Assembly: GCA_002368155.1 (NCBI GenBank) | Contig: AP018180.1 | Coordinates: 434,001-498,000 of the forward strand | Length of the DNA stretch: 64,000 nt | From: Nostoc carneum NIES-2107 | Lineage (GTDB): Bacteria > Cyanobacteriota > Cyanobacteriia > Cyanobacteriales > Nostocaceae | Direction of reading: 5' to 3' | In this document: positions 46,963-55,950 of the stretch, in pieces | How positions within the stretch are numbered: position 1 is the first letter of the stretch | How the letters are laid out: each line of letters begins with the position of its first letter | Made by a program: the position numbers and the translations under genes | Notes under the pieces: generated by a model | Seen by the model: the letters and a program-made list of their open reading frames with translations, nothing else | What the model was told of the DNA's origin: nothing | The model's database searches: none

Positions 46963-47589
46963 ATGAATGTCTCCGCTAGTTTAACGCCGTTTAACAGTCC
47001 TACTCCCTCGTCATTGCCTATGATTCTGGATACCTTACCCGATCCGGCGACAGAGGGGCAACTATGTCCCCGAAGAACTCGGGTACAAATCGATTTAATT
47101 TTACTGGCAATTGAAGCTTTAGAACTGGGTGGTTCGGAAGCTATTTTGGCTTTTGCAGATGAATTGGAATTAAAAGGCATTATTAAAGATAGGGTAAATT
47201 TATGGCGAATGCGTAGTTCTAACCCGCTACGAAGAGCGCATATGCGTCGCCCTTTAACTATTATGGAAGCAAAAGCATTGGTAGTAATTGCTTGCTATAT
47301 AGCTAGACGTTTAACAGTAGTTATTCGTCAGTTATTGATGATTTACCAACAAATGAATGAAAAGCAACTACCACTGGAACAAAATCTTAGACTATCTAAT
47401 TATTTAGAGCGGTTTAGAACGCATTTTAAGAGTAGGATGAGTTCCCGACGTTCTGGTTCATTAGCATTAACTTCTGACGATAAATTAGATGAGCTAGCGA
47501 TAAATTTATTAGGTCAACTACTCTTCTGTACTGGCACAGCTGGAATGCAGCGGTTCTGGATCAGTCTTTTTGATGGGGAAGTAGAATGA
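46963..47589 (+). CDS. DUF3038-like cyanobacterial protein
   Basis: The 208-residue, mostly helical protein begins with a Ser/Pro-rich stretch followed by RTRVQIDLILLAIEALELGGSEAI and later HMRRPLTIMEAKALVVIACYIARRL. I recall this family as DUF3038, found with the next gene's family in cyanobacteria. The 4-bp ATGA overlap with the next gene implies translational coupling and probably a joint function. No enzyme motif is visible. Confidence 0.75.
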   Translation: MNVSASLTPFNSPTPSSLPMILDTLPDPATEGQLCPRRTRVQIDLILLAIEALELGGSEAILAFADELELKGIIKDRVNLWRMRSSNPLRRAHMRRPLTIMEAKALVVIACYIARRLTVVIRQLLMIYQQMNEKQLPLEQNLRLSNYLERFRTHFKSRMSSRRSGSLALTSDDKLDELAINLLGQLLFCTGTAGMQRFWISLFDGEVE

Positions 47590-49121
47590 ATATTCAACGT
47601 AAGTACAGTCTACCTAATTGCACGTTGCTTTTAGAAGGTTTAAGCGATGCCAGCCGGGCTGCACATTTTCAAGAAATGCGCCCGGAATTATCAATACTGG
47701 TCAATGCAGAATGCTATTTATCTAGTTATAATCAGCCCTTAGTGGGAGGAAGAGAATTTTTTGAAAGTTTGGTGAGGGCGGTTAGTGGCTACGCTCAAGA
47801 ATTTCTGAGTAATGTACCAAATCCCCAAGCTCATAATCAAGATTCAGAGTTAGTTGAATTACAGAAAATAGACATTAACCGACACAGGTTAATAGTGCAT
47901 TCTGAGGATGAAGCTCAAGGTTTTAATTCTAACCCTAACCCTAACAATAATAACGAGCCGATTCAAATTGATTTAAATACAGTACAGTTATTTGATTTAG
48001 TAGAAGCGGTAGATCAGTTTTTTGCTGACACCCAAACTTTACCAGAGCTATCTCTAGAATTACAACCAGTTACAAGAAAAAATAGTGCTGCTAATCAAGC
48101 TGTCTTAAAGCAGGCAGTGCCTGCTACTATAGGCGTTTCGAGTTTGGCTGTTGCAGCACTCACCTTAAGCTTGATTCCATCTCCGCAACTACGTACACCA
48201 GAGTCAAACACACAAAATCCCACTAGCTCCACAACACCTAACGTTACACCCAGCGCTACACCTGCGGCTGCTGAAACTACCGCACCCGCAGCAGCTATTA
48301 CCCCGACAACTTCCGCCAATGCAACATCCACACCAATAGCGGCGGTCACACCAACACCCTCATCGGAAATTACACCCACACCAATAGCGGCGGTCACACC
48401 AACGCCTACTCCCACAACAACACCTGAGGTTAAAGATTTAGAAAAACTTTTAACTACCGTACCGGAAATTACCGATCCATCAAAACTACGGGCATTGAAC
48501 CGTCAATTGTATAACCAAATTAATCCGGCTTGGGCTAATCGTTCTGAATTATCAGAGGATGTAGTTTATCGTGTAGGTGTAGCAGCGGACGGAGCTATTA
48601 TTGGCTATAAAGCCGTGAATCAAAAAGCAAACGAGGAAATACAGAAAACTCCTCTACCCAACTTACTTTACAATCCTGCTACCCGAGGAGCTATTCAAAA
48701 CGAACCAATTGCTCAATACAGAGTTGTGTTGACGAAAACAGGAGTACTAGAAGTTAGCCCTTGGCGTGGGTATGCTAAAACACCAGAGGTTGTGGGTGCA
48801 AAAATTACTGATACTAAGACAGTTAATAATTTAAGCCAGAAGTTATATGGTACAGTACGGCAAAGCTGGGGAGGTACCCCCACCTTTGAAAGATATTTGA
48901 AATATCGGGTGGCAGTCAACAAAGATGGTGCGATCGCAGACTATGAACCGCTCAATCAAGTAGCCTATGATTATGCTAGGGAAACTCCCCTACCTCAATT
49001 GTTACAACAGGCTCAAGGTTCAAATTTAGTTGCACCTAATACCAAAGAACCTCTAGCCCACTTCCAACTCATATTTCAGCCAAGTGGCAAATTAGAAATC
49101 ACTCCTTGGCGTGGATATTAA
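47586..49121 (+). CDS. DUF4335-like membrane protein with duplicated C-terminal domain
   Basis: The 511-residue protein has an N-terminal cytoplasmic domain (MNIQRKYSLPNCTLLLEGL), a single membrane helix (about 183-205), a long Thr/Pro/Ala linker with TPTP repeats (about 206-275), and two related ~100-residue domains, each ending ..LEVSPWRGY or ..LEITPWRGY. Both halves share VAVDGAI/ VNKDGAI, YxxxNQxA and TPLPxLL patterns. I recall the N-terminal part as DUF4335. It overlaps the upstream gene by 4 bp. The role is unknown; the topology suggests a cytoplasm-to-periplasm link. Confidence 0.78.
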   Translation: MNIQRKYSLPNCTLLLEGLSDASRAAHFQEMRPELSILVNAECYLSSYNQPLVGGREFFESLVRAVSGYAQEFLSNVPNPQAHNQDSELVELQKIDINRHRLIVHSEDEAQGFNSNPNPNNNNEPIQIDLNTVQLFDLVEAVDQFFADTQTLPELSLELQPVTRKNSAANQAVLKQAVPATIGVSSLAVAALTLSLIPSPQLRTPESNTQNPTSSTTPNVTPSATPAAAETTAPAAAITPTTSANATSTPIAAVTPTPSSEITPTPIAAVTPTPTPTTTPEVKDLEKLLTTVPEITDPSKLRALNRQLYNQINPAWANRSELSEDVVYRVGVAADGAIIGYKAVNQKANEEIQKTPLPNLLYNPATRGAIQNEPIAQYRVVLTKTGVLEVSPWRGYAKTPEVVGAKITDTKTVNNLSQKLYGTVRQSWGGTPTFERYLKYRVAVNKDGAIADYEPLNQVAYDYARETPLPQLLQQAQGSNLVAPNTKEPLAHFQLIFQPSGKLEITPWRGY

Positions 49122-49210
49122 TGGGAAAGGAGGAAACAGAGAACGGGAAACAAAAGAGAGGGGAGACAAGAAGGAGAACTCTTGACTTTTGACTTTTGAC
49201 TCTTGACTCT

Positions 49211-51481
49211 TTACTTCACAATTCGTCCCATATAATTCCCCCATAGCTGGGCTGCTTGAGCGCTACTACCAGAAGTGGGGGAATTGTTGTCGTTTCCTAG
49301 CCAAATACCAGTCACTAAGCGACGGCTAGGAATAAAACCGATAAACCACAAGTCAACGTTGTCGTTAGTTGTACCTGTTTTACCAGCTTCTCCTAATCCC
49401 AAAGCCGCACTTCTACCCGTACCTCTAGTAACTACTCCGCGCATCATAGTAGTCATTTGATCGGCTACGTCATTAGATAATACTCGTCTATTGGCATCAG
49501 GGTCTTGGTCGAAGGAGTAAATAACTCGACAGGTTTTTAAATCTTTGCGATCGCGACAATCGCTACTGTCTAAAATTCTACTAATGGCATGGGGGCGATT
49601 CCATACTCCCCGATTACCTATCGCACCAAATGCACCCGTCATTTCCAAGACATCAACGACGCTTTGACCTAGCACTAAACCGGGAACTGGATCGAGTGGT
49701 GACTTTACCCCTAAACGTTGGGCCATAGCTACGACTTTATCTAAGCCAATTTCCCGTGCCACCCGCAAAGCAATAGGATTTTCTGAAAGTGCCAAACCTG
49801 TGGCTATATCTAAACTAGCACCAGCACCAGCACGACAAGGTTTATAGGTAAAGCCTTGCCAAGTTAAAGGCGCGCAGGAATAACTTCTATATGGTGAAAT
49901 TCCTTGCTGAATCGCTGCGGTATAGGCAAAAATTTTAAAGGTGGAACCTGGTTGTCTTTTAGCTTGAACTGCACGATTAAATTGACTTTTTTTGTAATCT
50001 GTCCCTCCTACCATTGCCAAAATTCCACCAGTGCTGGAATCCAAGGTCACCATTGCCCCTTGGGAAAAACCAAAACTTGCACCTGCGTTGTTGACTGAAT
50101 TGCGTAAGGAAGCTTCAGCTTGGGCTTGTATTCCCAAGTCTAGCTGGGTTTCAATAATATAATTGCCCTCTTTTGCGGCTCCCTCCCCCAAAATTTGTTC
50201 TAATTCTTGGTAGACATAGTTATAAAAATAAGGACTGAGGGTTTTAGCTTGCTGTTCGCAGACTTTAGGGCTAACCTGCACAGTGGAACGTCTAGCGCGG
50301 TTAGCATCCTCCGCTTTAATTTGTCCCATTTCCACCATCCGCTTAATCACGCGGTTGCGGTATTCAGCAGCTTGCAGCTTATTTTGACCATCGCCACAAA
50401 AATCAAAAGCGTTAGGGCCAGGTAAAATTCCTACCAAGGTTGCTGCTTCTGCCAAAGTTAAATCTTTAGCTGACTTCTCAAAGTAATATTTAGCAGCATC
50501 CTCAAAACCGGAGGTATCGCCACCTAAAAATACGCGGTTTAAATATGTCAGTAAAATTTCGTCTTTGCTGTAAAACGTCTCTAGCTTTAACGCTACTATT
50601 GCTTCCCGCAATTTCCGTCCCAGAGAATCTTGCCTACCTACATAATCGCGGAATAAACTCCGGGCAACTTGCTGAGTAACTGTACTCGCACCTTGCTGCA
50701 CATCACCACTGCGGCTGTTAATCAATACAGCACGTAAAATCCCCAATGGATCAACCCCAACGTGCCAGTAATAACGGCTATCTTCTGAAGCAATCACCGC
50801 TTTGGGCAGATAAGGGCCAAAATCCTCCAACCGCTTCATATCTACGTGAGATGTGGTTCTTGGTTCGCGTAGTGGGGTAGCACCATCACGAGCATACACA
50901 ATTACTGGCGCACGGGTAGCTGTAGGTAAAGGCCTCACGGAAAATTTCAGCCATTCTACACCAATTGCTAAAGCTACTAAGGCACTTACACCCCCAACAC
51001 CATAAGCAGTCCAAGTGGCTGCTTTCACATACCAAGCTGGTGGATCAATATATTGCAACCGCACAGAAGCCGCTAGTTCTGGCGGGCCTAAGGTAAAAAT
51101 ATCACCGTGACGTAATTCTAAAGAACTAATACGTCGCTTACCACGGTAAATACCATTGGTGGAATTCTCGTCTTTAATCACAAAAACGGGAGTGCGCTGT
51201 GAAGAATCCCGCGATAATGACAAGTGAATTTGGCTAACTACTGGGTTACGGATCACTATATCGCAAGATTTAGAACTACGGCCTAAAACATAGCGATCGC
51301 CCAACAATGGATACACCTCTGCCTTATCTGACCCCGCATCCTGCACCAAGAGTTCCGGTACTTTAGCATTAGGCTTGAGCGCTAGTTTGGAAAAATCCAC
51401 TCTAGCTTGAATCGTATGTACGGCTTGTGTCAGTTGACCAAGTATAGTTTGTGGCTTTTGGGGAGGTTGGGGGGAACTCAT
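49211..51481 (-). CDS. Class A penicillin-binding protein with FHA domain
   Basis: The 756-residue bifunctional peptidoglycan synthase has an N-terminal FHA domain (about 55-130, YVLGRSSKSCDIVI with the phosphothreonine-binding RSS, and SQIHLS), a membrane helix (about 150-172), glycosyltransferase family 51 (SEDSRYYWHVGVD, then GASTVTQQ) and a transpeptidase with QPGSTFK (STFK), SEN and KTGTTND. The FHA domain suggests control by a Ser/Thr kinase, such as those in this genome. It is a class A PBP found in cyanobacteria. Confidence 0.94.
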   Translation of the reverse strand: MSSPQPPQKPQTILGQLTQAVHTIQARVDFSKLALKPNAKVPELLVQDAGSDKAEVYPLLGDRYVLGRSSKSCDIVIRNPVVSQIHLSLSRDSSQRTPVFVIKDENSTNGIYRGKRRISSLELRHGDIFTLGPPELAASVRLQYIDPPAWYVKAATWTAYGVGGVSALVALAIGVEWLKFSVRPLPTATRAPVIVYARDGATPLREPRTTSHVDMKRLEDFGPYLPKAVIASEDSRYYWHVGVDPLGILRAVLINSRSGDVQQGASTVTQQVARSLFRDYVGRQDSLGRKLREAIVALKLETFYSKDEILLTYLNRVFLGGDTSGFEDAAKYYFEKSAKDLTLAEAATLVGILPGPNAFDFCGDGQNKLQAAEYRNRVIKRMVEMGQIKAEDANRARRSTVQVSPKVCEQQAKTLSPYFYNYVYQELEQILGEGAAKEGNYIIETQLDLGIQAQAEASLRNSVNNAGASFGFSQGAMVTLDSSTGGILAMVGGTDYKKSQFNRAVQAKRQPGSTFKIFAYTAAIQQGISPYRSYSCAPLTWQGFTYKPCRAGAGASLDIATGLALSENPIALRVAREIGLDKVVAMAQRLGVKSPLDPVPGLVLGQSVVDVLEMTGAFGAIGNRGVWNRPHAISRILDSSDCRDRKDLKTCRVIYSFDQDPDANRRVLSNDVADQMTTMMRGVVTRGTGRSAALGLGEAGKTGTTNDNVDLWFIGFIPSRRLVTGIWLGNDNNSPTSGSSAQAAQLWGNYMGRIVK

Positions 51482-51915
51482 CGGCTACTTATAGCACGGC
51501 TATTAATAAAGAGTCGGCAGATTACAATCTCAATGGTTGTATTACCCTATTTTAATCACAAGCCAAAGCATAAATTGGCTATACGGATTTTTTCAAATTA
51601 GATAATACACTTACGCAATCTATATTAAGCGTATTTACGATATTAATCGTGAACGCTTATTTACATATTCAATAATTTTTATGATGCTGCGATAATGCTG
51701 ATTATATCTAGTGTTACTGTTATTCATAGGCTGTGTCCATCGATTTGCTTTTGTCATCTTAGCAACTGATAATCAAAAAATAATCGATGTAAATTTTACC
51801 GCTTCAACAAATACAAAGCACGCTAAAGCCAAAATGTACATCCCTATTTAGACAGATTTTATAATTAACTTTGTTTGTTTTAATGGGCCGAGTGTTCCGT
51901 TGAGGTTAATTCAGA
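51482..51915. other. Divergent promoter region
   Basis: 434 AT-rich bases between the PBP gene and the Thr/Pro-rich protein gene. No gene or clear motif is seen. Confidence 0.45.
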
Positions 51916-52602
51916 ATGAAGGGAAAATCTCTGAGCCTGATTGGTACAGCTCTAACTTTGGCTTTAAGTGCTAATGTTGCTGCGGCCCAGTCTAGTAAAT
52001 CCTCCATTGCCCAAGCTGATAGCTCGTCCACTAGTGCACCAACGGAAATCAAAATGTCACCAGAAGGCATGAAGATTCTGTGTGAATATTTTCCGCTTAA
52101 TTCCCGTTGTCCTGGTGGCGCAGCAGTTAACACTGGTAGTCCTAGCACTGGTTCTACAACCAGCCCAACCAGCCCCACTCCTGAGAATAATACAACACCA
52201 GGGCCCAGCGTTACACCAGGGTCTACGAAACCTGATAGCATAACACCAGGCACTACCACTATACCTGGGACTAGTCCTTCCGATACAAATACAACACCAG
52301 GGACTGCCCCATCTGATACCACTACTCCCGCACCAGGTAGCACATCTACCCCTGAATCTACCCCTGAGTCTGGTAGCCCCAGCAATATTACTCCAGTAGC
52401 ACCAGGCAGCACTACTAGCCCTGATTCTGGCAGTACCAATAAAATGACTCCAGCACCAGGCAGCATTACCGTTCCTGAATCTGGTACCCCTGGTAGTGTA
52501 GCTCCAGCAACACCAGGTAGCACAACTACCCCAGATTCCTCTACCATCCCCAGCGGTACTGCTGAACCCAGTACTACTTCTCCATCACAGCCTTCTAAAT
52601 AG
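51916..52602 (+). CDS. Exported Thr/Pro/Ser-rich low-complexity protein
   Basis: The 228-residue protein has a signal peptide (MKGKSLSLIGTALTLALSANVAAAQ), then a short ordered piece (TEIKMSPEGMKILCEYFPLNSRCPGG, in parts, with two Cys) and about 165 residues of Thr/Pro/Ser repeats with TTPG, TPGS, SDTT themes. This looks like a wall- or surface-associated protein. The Cys pair may form a disulfide or anchor. No domain is recognised. Confidence 0.75.
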   Translation: MKGKSLSLIGTALTLALSANVAAAQSSKSSIAQADSSSTSAPTEIKMSPEGMKILCEYFPLNSRCPGGAAVNTGSPSTGSTTSPTSPTPENNTTPGPSVTPGSTKPDSITPGTTTIPGTSPSDTNTTPGTAPSDTTTPAPGSTSTPESTPESGSPSNITPVAPGSTTSPDSGSTNKMTPAPGSITVPESGTPGSVAPATPGSTTTPDSSTIPSGTAEPSTTSPSQPSK

Positions 52603-52700
52603 TGATTTACCTAAAGCTCTAGCTCATGGTAATTAAAAACTAATTTAGATTATTGGCTGTCAAAATTTTAACAATATCTGTAAAAATTTGAGCTAATAAG

Positions 52701-52732
52701 AGCCTGGAAGGATTCACTTCCAGGCTTTTCTA
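52701..52732 (+). terminator. Rho-independent terminator
   Basis: A perfect 10-bp stem AGCCTGGAAG / CTTCCAGGCT (52701-52710 with 52717-52726), then TTTCT, 98 bp after the Thr/Pro-rich gene. Confidence 0.7.
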
Positions 52733-52842
52733 ATTATGTGGTTAATGTATGTAATCTTTTCAACTTTTTACCTGAAGAAGATGAGTGAGTATGTAAAAAT
52801 CACAAACACCAAATACCTAAAGACAAATAACAGCCCCTTGAT

Positions 52843-53319
52843 TTACTTTGGCCTGTTATTTGAAGTTGGTGTTTTTTGCCAAGAAGCAATTAGCAAACAA
52901 ACAATACCAATACTAATAAATGAATCTGCCATGTTAAATACAGCAAAATTAATTAGCCGAAAATCGAGAAAATCAACGACATACCCTAAAATAAACCGAT
53001 CAATACCATTGCCCATAGCTCCACCCAAAATTAAGCCATAGCCCAACTGATCCCAAAAATTTAACAAGGGGCCAAATAATGCCACTCCAATTAAAACTAA
53101 ACTAACTGCTAAAGATAGCCAACGCAACCACTCTACTTTGCCACTTAAAAGACTAAAAGCAGCACCAGTATTAGTCACATAGGTGAAGTGAAATATATCT
53201 GGTAATAGAGGTAGTGTTTGTCCCAATTTAAAGGTTTGTACTACCCAATATTTTGTTAATTGGTCTATGAAAAAAGCAATGAGGGCAGCGATCCAGAACA
53301 GATTATTTTTTAAACGCAT
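52843..53319 (-). CDS. lspA: Lipoprotein signal peptidase
   Basis: The 158-residue inner-membrane aspartic protease cuts the signal of prolipoproteins. Four helices are visible. Catalytic Asp residues are in GNGIDRF and FNMADSFISIG, with VVDFLDFR between. It lies downstream of bioY on the same strand with a 108-bp gap. Confidence 0.95.
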   Translation of the reverse strand: MRLKNNLFWIAALIAFFIDQLTKYWVVQTFKLGQTLPLLPDIFHFTYVTNTGAAFSLLSGKVEWLRWLSLAVSLVLIGVALFGPLLNFWDQLGYGLILGGAMGNGIDRFILGYVVDFLDFRLINFAVFNMADSFISIGIVCLLIASWQKTPTSNNRPK

Positions 53320-53427
53320 GAAATTAGGGACTAGGTACTAGATACTAGAGATTAGGAATAAAAAAGAAAACTTTATTTTGGTTTTTAATCTTTATTACCT
53401 AACATATATTGCTGATTATCTCAGGAA

Positions 53428-54015
53428 TTAATAAAACATTAAATGACGTAATATATATGCTATTACTGTGACGGCACAGACTACAGTAAATTGTCCTGGC
53501 AATACTGACCAAGAATATCTGAAGATTGCTTGTATTAATGTCAAGTTCTCTGTGCCTTGCCACTGGAAAAAATAGCTAATCATCAAATAACTAATACCGC
53601 AGATGTGGACAGATAACAAGCCACAAAGACAACTAAAAGCTAGGGTTTCTAATCTCGGTCTGGCTTTAAAGGCTAAAAAACCACAAATCCAAGCCCCCGG
53701 AATAAAACCTAGGAGATAACCAAAGTGAGCTAATTTAACGTAACCAATACCACCACCTTCAGAAAAAACAGGTAGTAAGGTTAAACCCATCACTAAATAA
53801 GCAATTTGGGAGAGTGCCCCAGCATTTTTACCTCCTAAACAACCTACTAGTAGCACCGCACCAATTTGATAGCTAACACCCAAAGAAAAAGTTTGAATTC
53901 TGTGCTGACTCCAACTCCAAGGTAAGCTAACACCGTAGGCTTCAAGGAAGGTGCCCCCCATTGTTAGGAGTAAGCCAATCATAGACCATAATAATTGATT
54001 GGAAGCGGCAAACAT
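53428..54015 (-). CDS. bioY: Biotin transporter BioY
   Basis: A 195-residue membrane protein of the BioY (ECF S-component) family, with about six helices. GYLLGFIPGAWICGFLA and HICGISYLM match the biotin-binding signature. The ATG at 54015 gives the normal family length; a longer frame reaches only a TTG at 54066. It would provide biotin uptake, alone or with an ECF module located elsewhere. Position before lspA is common in cyanobacteria. Confidence 0.88.
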   Translation of the reverse strand: MFAASNQLLWSMIGLLLTMGGTFLEAYGVSLPWSWSQHRIQTFSLGVSYQIGAVLLVGCLGGKNAGALSQIAYLVMGLTLLPVFSEGGGIGYVKLAHFGYLLGFIPGAWICGFLAFKARPRLETLAFSCLCGLLSVHICGISYLMISYFFQWQGTENLTLIQAIFRYSWSVLPGQFTVVCAVTVIAYILRHLMFY

Positions 54016-54066
54016 TATATAAATATAGAAGGAATAAGCAAGCTCAACAAGCCACAAAAAACACAA

Positions 54067-54470
54067 CAGATATTAGTATGCAAATTTAATTTATGTCAGC
54101 ACTGACAGCGGTAGATATAATTTTGTGCTTTTTCAGTTAAATTTGTTAGCGATCGCTCCTTGTGTAAATCAGATTGTACTGAGTATTAATTTATCGCTTA
54201 AGCGTGGTTTTAATACCTGAAAATAGTCATAACTGCTATGCAGTTGTCTAAAAATTAAAGTTGTATATATTATCACTTTTTGCCTGAATTAAATAATTTT
54301 TTCTGGCTTGAGCCACTAACACTACATTAATCAACAGACTTTGTAAATATGTAAATATATACATCGATAATTAACTCAGCATTATTGATGACACTCCCTT
54401 AAGAAAAGTATAAATTTTATCATTTAGCAGATAATTATATTTGAAAAATTCATCTAAAAAAGACAGAGAT
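54067..54470. other. Intergenic region upstream of pstS
   Basis: The first part precedes bioY and the last leads to the Pho-box-like repeat. It is AT-rich with no gene. Confidence 0.45.
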
Positions 54471-54471
54471 T

Positions 54472-54511
54472 TTTTACTTTGTTAACCTTTTGTTTACCTT
54501 AGATTTTACCT
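54472..54511 (+). promoter_or_regulatory. Pho-box-like direct repeats
   Basis: TTTACT (54472), TTAACC (54482), TTTACC (54493) and TTTACC (54505) recur at 10-12 bp steps, matching the cyanobacterial PHO box of tandem YTTAACCT-like 8-mers spaced by 3 bp. It lies 55-94 bp before the pstS ATG, the expected place for a PhoB/SphR site. Confidence 0.75.
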
Positions 54512-54565
54512 TGGAGAGGTATCCTAGAAGCGCTCACTTGGAAGTTGACTAAAAAATTGACAGCA

Positions 54566-55738
54566 ATGCACTTAAGTACAAGCGCAACCAAATATACTCG
54601 TGTAGCAGCTTCAATATCAGTGCTAGCACTGACATTTAGCTTAGCTGCTTGCGGTGGACAGCAAACAGACAACACAGCTACCAAGGAGACACCTGGTACT
54701 GCTACAGATGCTACTGCCTCCAATCCTGGTAAAACCTTGGATCTTGGTGGAAATATCAGCTTGACTGGAGCTGGTGCTTCCTTTCCAGCACCTCTGTACG
54801 CAAGTTGGTTTACTGATTTGAACAAAAAATATCCTAACTTGCAAGTTAACTATCAATCAGTTGGTAGCGGTGCTGGCGTTGAGCAATTTATCAAAGGTAC
54901 TGTAGACTTTGGTGCTAGCGATGTTGCCATGAAGGATGATGAAATCCAAAAGGTGCAAAAGGGTGTAATTTTGTTGCCTGTAACTGCTGGTAGTATTGTG
55001 CTAGCTTACAACTTGCCTGATGTTCCAGAACTCAAACTCCCACGAGCAGTTTACACAGATATTTTACTAGGTAAAATCAAGTCCTGGGATGACCCCTTAA
55101 TTGCTAAGGCTAACCCTAACGCCAAACTGCCGAAGCAGCCAATTGCAGTTATATATCGTTCAGATGGTAGCGGTACAACAGGCGTATTTACCAAACACCT
55201 GAGTGCTATCAGTCCAGAATGGAAGACTAAAGTAGGTGATGGTAAAAGTGTAAAATGGCCTGTAGGTGTTGGTGCTAAGGGTAACGAAGGTGTGACTGCC
55301 CAAATCCAACAAACTCAAGGTTCAATTGGTTACATTGAATATGGCTATGCCAAACAAAATAATCTCAAATTTGCGGCTCTAGAAAATAAAGGCGGTCAAT
55401 TTATTACACCTAATGATGCGTCTGCATCTAAAACTCTCGAATCAGTAACTTTGCCAGAAAATTTGCGCGCCTTTATTACAGATCCAGAAGGTGCAGAATC
55501 CTATCCCATCGTTACTTATACTTGGATTTTGGCATACAAAAAGTATGATAATGCTGCCAAAGGCAAGGCCGTAGAGGCAATGATCGAGTACGCTTTAACT
55601 GATGGGCAAAAGTTAGCCACTGAACTAGGATATGTTCCTTTACCTCAAAATGTTGTTACTAAGGTAGCGGCTGCTGCTGATCAAATTACTCCAGATTATA
55701 AGATTGCTGTTGGTAGCAATACCAGTGCTAGTAAGTAG
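54566..55738 (+). CDS. pstS: Phosphate ABC transporter substrate-binding lipoprotein
   Basis: The 390-residue protein is exported (hydrophobic ISVLALTFSLAAC with a lipobox) and binds phosphate: GAGASFPAPLYASWF, YQSVGSGAGVEQFIKG, DGSGTTGVF and ALENKGG-like signatures of PstS. The ATG at 54566 is used; a TTG at 54545 would add seven residues. It opens pstS-pstC-pstA-pstB, behind a Pho-box-like repeat, so low phosphate should induce it. Confidence 0.94.
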   Translation: MHLSTSATKYTRVAASISVLALTFSLAACGGQQTDNTATKETPGTATDATASNPGKTLDLGGNISLTGAGASFPAPLYASWFTDLNKKYPNLQVNYQSVGSGAGVEQFIKGTVDFGASDVAMKDDEIQKVQKGVILLPVTAGSIVLAYNLPDVPELKLPRAVYTDILLGKIKSWDDPLIAKANPNAKLPKQPIAVIYRSDGSGTTGVFTKHLSAISPEWKTKVGDGKSVKWPVGVGAKGNEGVTAQIQQTQGSIGYIEYGYAKQNNLKFAALENKGGQFITPNDASASKTLESVTLPENLRAFITDPEGAESYPIVTYTWILAYKKYDNAAKGKAVEAMIEYALTDGQKLATELGYVPLPQNVVTKVAAAADQITPDYKIAVGSNTSASK

Positions 55739-55820
55739 CGATTTTTAAATTGAAAGTCAAGAGCTACATTATGGGAGCATATATTTAGTCAAAAATCAAT
55801 TGACTAATAAATTAATAGAG

Positions 55821-55889
55821 TTGTCGCTAGCTTGGCGCTCCCCAATAGTTAATCCTCATTTTGAGTTAATTAGGATTAATTGGCGACAA
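55821..55889. other. Intercistronic stem-loop between pstS and pstC
   Basis: TTGTCG (55821) pairs with CGACAA (55884); further inside, CCAA (55842) and TTAATCCT (55849) pair with AGGATTAA (55872) and TTGG (55880). A long RNA hairpin between the binding-protein gene and the permease genes could lower downstream expression. Confidence 0.6.
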
Positions 55890-55950
55890 TCTTACTTAAT
55901 CTGGTTCTCTCCCACATTTTTCTCGATCTCTATTGTTAAAGTCAGTATTC

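Noticed and set aside
51906-52547. Long minus-strand frame (213 codons)
   Set aside because: It is the shadow of the Thr/Pro-rich repeats; the plus-strand frame has the signal peptide.
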